Assembly: GCF_020217025.1 (NCBI RefSeq)
Contig: NZ_JAIWOF010000116.1
Coordinates: 1 to 10,000, forward strand
Source of the DNA: Flavobacterium sp.
GTDB taxonomy: Bacteria > Bacteroidota > Bacteroidia > Flavobacteriales > Flavobacteriaceae
Length of the DNA stretch: 10,000 nt
Direction of reading: 5' to 3'
The position numbers were made by a program, and so were the translations under genes. Positions 7,243-10,000 of this stretch are shown here, piece after piece. Within the stretch, counting starts at the first letter, position 1. Each line of letters opens with the position of its first letter. The notes under the pieces were generated by a model. That model did no database searches and was not told the DNA's origin. It was given only the letters and a program-made list of their open reading frames with translations.

Positions 7243-10000
7243 TTATTGTGGCAAAATTGGTTTGCTGTTTGTTTTAGGTATTGTAAAATAAAATACAGAA
7301 CCTTCGTCAATTTTAGATTCAACCCAAATCTTACCGTTTAAAAAGTCTATATGGCGTTTTACAATTGAAAGTCCAATACCCGTTCCTTCATATTCTTCAC
7401 GATTATGTAAACGTTGAAAAATGATAAAAATTTTGTTGTAAAATTTTGGTTCAATTCCAATACCGTTATCTTTTACGGCAAATGTCCATTCCTTATCGTC
7501 TTCCTTACAAGTTATTTCAATTTTAGGCGCTATTTCATTTTTCGAATATTTAATTGCATTATCTAATAGTGAATGAAATATTTGTGTTAAGCCCGTTTTG
7601 TAAGTTTGAATGTTTGGTATTTTTTCATGTGTAATCGTGGCTGATTTTTCCGAAATAATTTTTCCTCTTAACAATTTATAATCTGTAATTATATCGTTTA
7701 CGTTAACTTCTTCAACGTAATCTGTTGGTCTTCCTGCTCTAGAATATTCCAAAAGATCTAAAATAATTTGCTTCATTCGTTTTGAACCATTCGTAGCAAA
7801 TTCGATATATTGTAAAGCTTTGTCGTCTAATTTGTCTTCATATTTGCGTTTTAGCTGATCCATGAAGCTGGAAATCATTCGTAATGGTTCTTGTAAATCG
7901 TGAGAGGTTATAAAAGCAAATTGCTCTAATTCTTCATTAGAACGTTCTAATTCTTTGGCATACGATTGTAACGATTCGTTTAACGCAATAAGTTGTGCTT
8001 CATGCTTTTTTTGCTCGGTGATGTTAGTCATTGCGCCAATCATTCTAGTTGGTTTTCCATCATTATCACGTAAAATAATGCCTCTATCAACCACATAAAC
8101 AATCTTTCCAGACTCATTAAAAACTCTATATTCTGCTTCCCATCTATTTACATCAGGATTATCTAAGGCGTTAGATAAATTTTCTTTTGTTTTTTTAATG
8201 TCGTCAGGGTGAAAGTCTTCATTCCAAAATTGACTTTCTTCTAAATTTGAAGGTGTATCATCTCCAAGAAACTTTTGAATATTCTGAGATCTAAAAAAGG
8301 TTTTTTCTTTAATATTCCAATCCCAAATGGCATCATTAGTTGCTTGTGTTACTATCTCGAAACGTTCATTTGCTTGAAGAATTTTTGTTTCTGATTTTTT
8401 ACGTTCTGTTATATCTCTAATAAAGGCACAGAAAAATAAATCCTCTCCTTGATTAATAGGTATTATCGTTAGTTCAATTGGAAATTCTTCTCCGTTTCGT
8501 TTGATGGCACTCAATTCTAATAGAACGTTAAGCGCTTTTCCTTCTCCCGTTTTGAGATAGTGTTTTAAGCCTTCTCTGTGGTGTTTTCTGTAGGGTTCAG
8601 GTACAATTAGTTCTGATAGTTGCTGCCCAATAACTTCTGTTTCCTTCCATCCAAAAATCACTTCAGCTTGTGCATTCCAAAAAGTAACTGTTTCATTGGT
8701 GTCGATACAAATGATGGCATCTAATGCGCCACTCATGATTAATTTTCTTTTTTCTTCGCTATCGCTGATTTCTTTTTCTGTCTTTATGCGTTCTGTTATA
8801 TCTAAAATTACAGCTAAAAATCTTCTTTGGTTGTTTTCTGCTATTAATTGTAAATGCACTTCTACAGGGTATAGGCTTCCATCCTTACGTTTGTGATTTG
8901 TAAAGAAAATTAGTTTTTCTTTTTCCTTGTTTACTAATGGAGTAATCAGTTTTTTAAACGCCTCCACCGTATAATCAGGCTTAATGTCGATAGGAGTTAG
9001 GGTTTTCATTTCTTCTATTGAATACCCAATATTGATTAGCGCTCCTTTGTTGACATAAATGAATTGGAAGGTATCCGCATCGAATATATAAATTTCATTT
9101 AAACTATTTTCTAAGGTATTTTGAAAGCTGTTTTTTTGCAGCTCCACCATTTTTTGTTCGTGAATGTCTTGAAAACTACCGTATAAACGGACGCATTTTC
9201 CATTTATCATTTCAGCATTTCCTATGGATCTTACCCAACGTTCTTTGTTTTTGGCAGTTAAAAGAACGGCTTCGAAATCAAAAGGTATTCCTGTTTCTAA
9301 ACTTATTGTTGTTTTTTCTGCCACCATTTGTCTAAAATCTTCTCTGTAGAAATTGATGCCATTTTCTAAATTGGGTATAAACGTAGCTGGATCTGTTTCA
9401 TGAAGTTCATACACGGTGTTTGACCAATACATTTTATTTTTTATACAGTCAAGTTCCCAACTTCCTATTTTTGCTAATTTGGTTACTTGTGCTAATAGTT
9501 CTTCATTTTGAGTTTCTTGCGTAATATCTAATAAAATGGAATTAAAAAGAATGGTACCGTCTATAGAAAATTCAGGTTTTCCATAACCTTGAAGTATGCG
9601 TTTTTCTCCATTTAGAGCAACCGAACGGAATTTGATAGACCAGTTTGTTTTATTTGTTACAGAATCAACAATGCTTTGTTTTACTGCCTCAAAATCGCCT
9701 CCTGATTTGATTTGATTCCATGCTAAGTCAATGTTGTTTGTAATTTCATCTGCAGTATGTCCCCAAATTTTTTCTGCTCCTTTACTAACATTTTTAATTT
9801 GATCGCTACCATCAGGATGAAGAATATATTGATAAACGACACCCGGAATATTGTCGGATAAGTTTTTTAATCGTTCTTCTGTTTCTTTACGGTCGGTTAT
9901 GTCTTGAAAACTCCCTACAAATTTTACACATTTACCATTTTCATATTCTGGATTTCCAATTACTCTTATCCATCGTTCTTTTTTGCTGTTATTTACGATA
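7243..10000 (-). CDS. Multi-PAS sensor histidine kinase (5' partial, runs off right edge)
   Basis: Sensor kinase that autophosphorylates on a histidine and should pass phosphate to the receiver at 6621-7064. The frame is open without a stop from 7243 to the window end (918 visible residues). The ATG at 9432 lies inside a PAS domain (LAKIGSWELDC runs straight into it), so it is not the start. Visible order from the N-terminal side, in approximate window positions: tail of PAS-A (9999-9885), PAS-B (9885-9515), PAS-C (9510-9150), PAS-D (9132-8784), PAS-E (8760-8398), PAS-F (8385-8008), several closed by PAC motifs such as DITERK. A coiled coil (8007-7918) follows, then HisKA with the H-box SHDLQEPLR (His codon 7900-7902), then HATPase with the N-box LLDNAIKYS (Asn codon 7558-7560), DNGIGI near 7452-7470 and GTGIGLSI at 7363-7386. 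The HYxxFQRLH-like segment and H-box resemble phytochrome-type kinases, though no GAF or PHY domain is visible. No transmembrane segment appears in the visible part, so it looks cytosolic so far. Signal unknown. Confidence 0.93.
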   Translation of the reverse strand, partial: IVNNSKKERWIRVIGNPEYENGKCVKFVGSFQDITDRKETEERLKNLSDNIPGVVYQYILHPDGSDQIKNVSKGAEKIWGHTADEITNNIDLAWNQIKSGGDFEAVKQSIVDSVTNKTNWSIKFRSVALNGEKRILQGYGKPEFSIDGTILFNSILLDITQETQNEELLAQVTKLAKIGSWELDCIKNKMYWSNTVYELHETDPATFIPNLENGINFYREDFRQMVAEKTTISLETGIPFDFEAVLLTAKNKERWVRSIGNAEMINGKCVRLYGSFQDIHEQKMVELQKNSFQNTLENSLNEIYIFDADTFQFIYVNKGALINIGYSIEEMKTLTPIDIKPDYTVEAFKKLITPLVNKEKEKLIFFTNHKRKDGSLYPVEVHLQLIAENNQRRFLAVILDITERIKTEKEISDSEEKRKLIMSGALDAIICIDTNETVTFWNAQAEVIFGWKETEVIGQQLSELIVPEPYRKHHREGLKHYLKTGEGKALNVLLELSAIKRNGEEFPIELTIIPINQGEDLFFCAFIRDITERKKSETKILQANERFEIVTQATNDAIWDWNIKEKTFFRSQNIQKFLGDDTPSNLEESQFWNEDFHPDDIKKTKENLSNALDNPDVNRWEAEYRVFNESGKIVYVVDRGIILRDNDGKPTRMIGAMTNITEQKKHEAQLIALNESLQSYAKELERSNEELEQFAFITSHDLQEPLRMISSFMDQLKRKYEDKLDDKALQYIEFATNGSKRMKQIILDLLEYSRAGRPTDYVEEVNVNDIITDYKLLRGKIISEKSATITHEKIPNIQTYKTGLTQIFHSLLDNAIKYSKNEIAPKIEITCKEDDKEWTFAVKDNGIGIEPKFYNKIFIIFQRLHNREEYEGTGIGLSIVKRHIDFLNGKIWVESKIDEGSVFYFTIPKTNSKPILPQ
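9164..9250 (-). repeat. Diverged internal repeat in kinase gene, copy in PAS-C
   Basis: This stretch aligns without gaps to 9899-9985, exactly 735 bases (245 codons) away. By hand I count 61 identical bases of 87, and 20 of 28 residues identical across the KERW...NGKCV...GSFQDI core. It encodes the C-terminal (PAC) half of a PAS domain. It indicates module duplication within the gene or recruitment of sister modules. Confidence 0.7.
9899..9985 (-). repeat. Diverged internal repeat in kinase gene, copy in PAS-A
   Basis: Partner of the copy at 9164-9250, same strand and frame. It encodes KERWIRVIGN, then NGKCV and GSFQDI of the first visible PAS domain. The match may extend beyond the window's right edge, so the full size of the repeated unit cannot be judged here. 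Confidence 0.7.

Noticed and set aside
8696..8896. 66-codon plus-strand frame opposite the kinase PAS region
   Set aside because: It is antisense to conserved PAS domains and has no independent support.
9430..9432. ATG as start of the histidine kinase
   Set aside because: The upstream frame is open to the window end and encodes coherent PAS sequence (LAKIGSWELDC directly before this Met), so the Met is internal.

Overview
The window looks like a chromosomal segment of a low-GC Bacteroidota, most likely a Flavobacterium-like member of the Flavobacteriaceae. The reasons are the AT-rich sequence, start codons with AT-rich leaders and no clear Shine-Dalgarno sites, an MBOAT acyltransferase with the N-terminus typical of this phylum (MFFNSLSF), and a multi-PAS histidine kinase next to an Rcp1-type receiver. 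The taxonomic call is inference from style; no marker gene is present.

Left two thirds (1-6613, plus strand): six tightly packed genes that read as part of a surface-glycan operon. In order they are a hydrolysing UDP-GlcNAc 2-epimerase of the NeuC/LegG type (5' end outside the window), an MBOAT membrane O-acyltransferase, a membrane-anchored SGNH-like protein, a large GT-B-like putative glycosyltransferase, a CatB-type hexapeptide O-acetyltransferase and a GT4 glycosyltransferase. Every junction is either zero-gap or overlaps by 1-11 bases, so translation is probably coupled, and the operon must start to the left of the window. The likely logic is that the epimerase supplies ManNAc or a related sugar for a nonulosonic (sialic-acid-like) sugar. 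The two glycosyltransferases would build the glycan, and it may be acylated twice, once in the cytoplasm (CatB type) and once across the membrane (MBOAT plus SGNH partner).

Right third (6621-10000, minus strand): a convergent two-component signalling pair. The kinase gene runs off the right edge. The reading frame stays open from its stop at 7243 to the window end, giving 918 visible residues with parts of six PAS domains, a HisKA dimerisation/phosphoacceptor domain and a HATPase domain. Downstream of it, after 178 bases, is a stand-alone CheY-like receiver of the Rcp1 family with no DNA-binding output. The two clusters meet tail to tail with only 7 bases between stop codons.

I saw no tRNA, rRNA, CRISPR array, insertion sequence or phage gene. 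The window reads as a normal accessory glycan locus beside a signalling pair, and I found no convincing case for an entirely new system. The best points for a second look are the SGNH-like protein lacking the usual catalytic Asp, the poorly classified 464-residue GT-B protein, and the repeated PAS module in the kinase.
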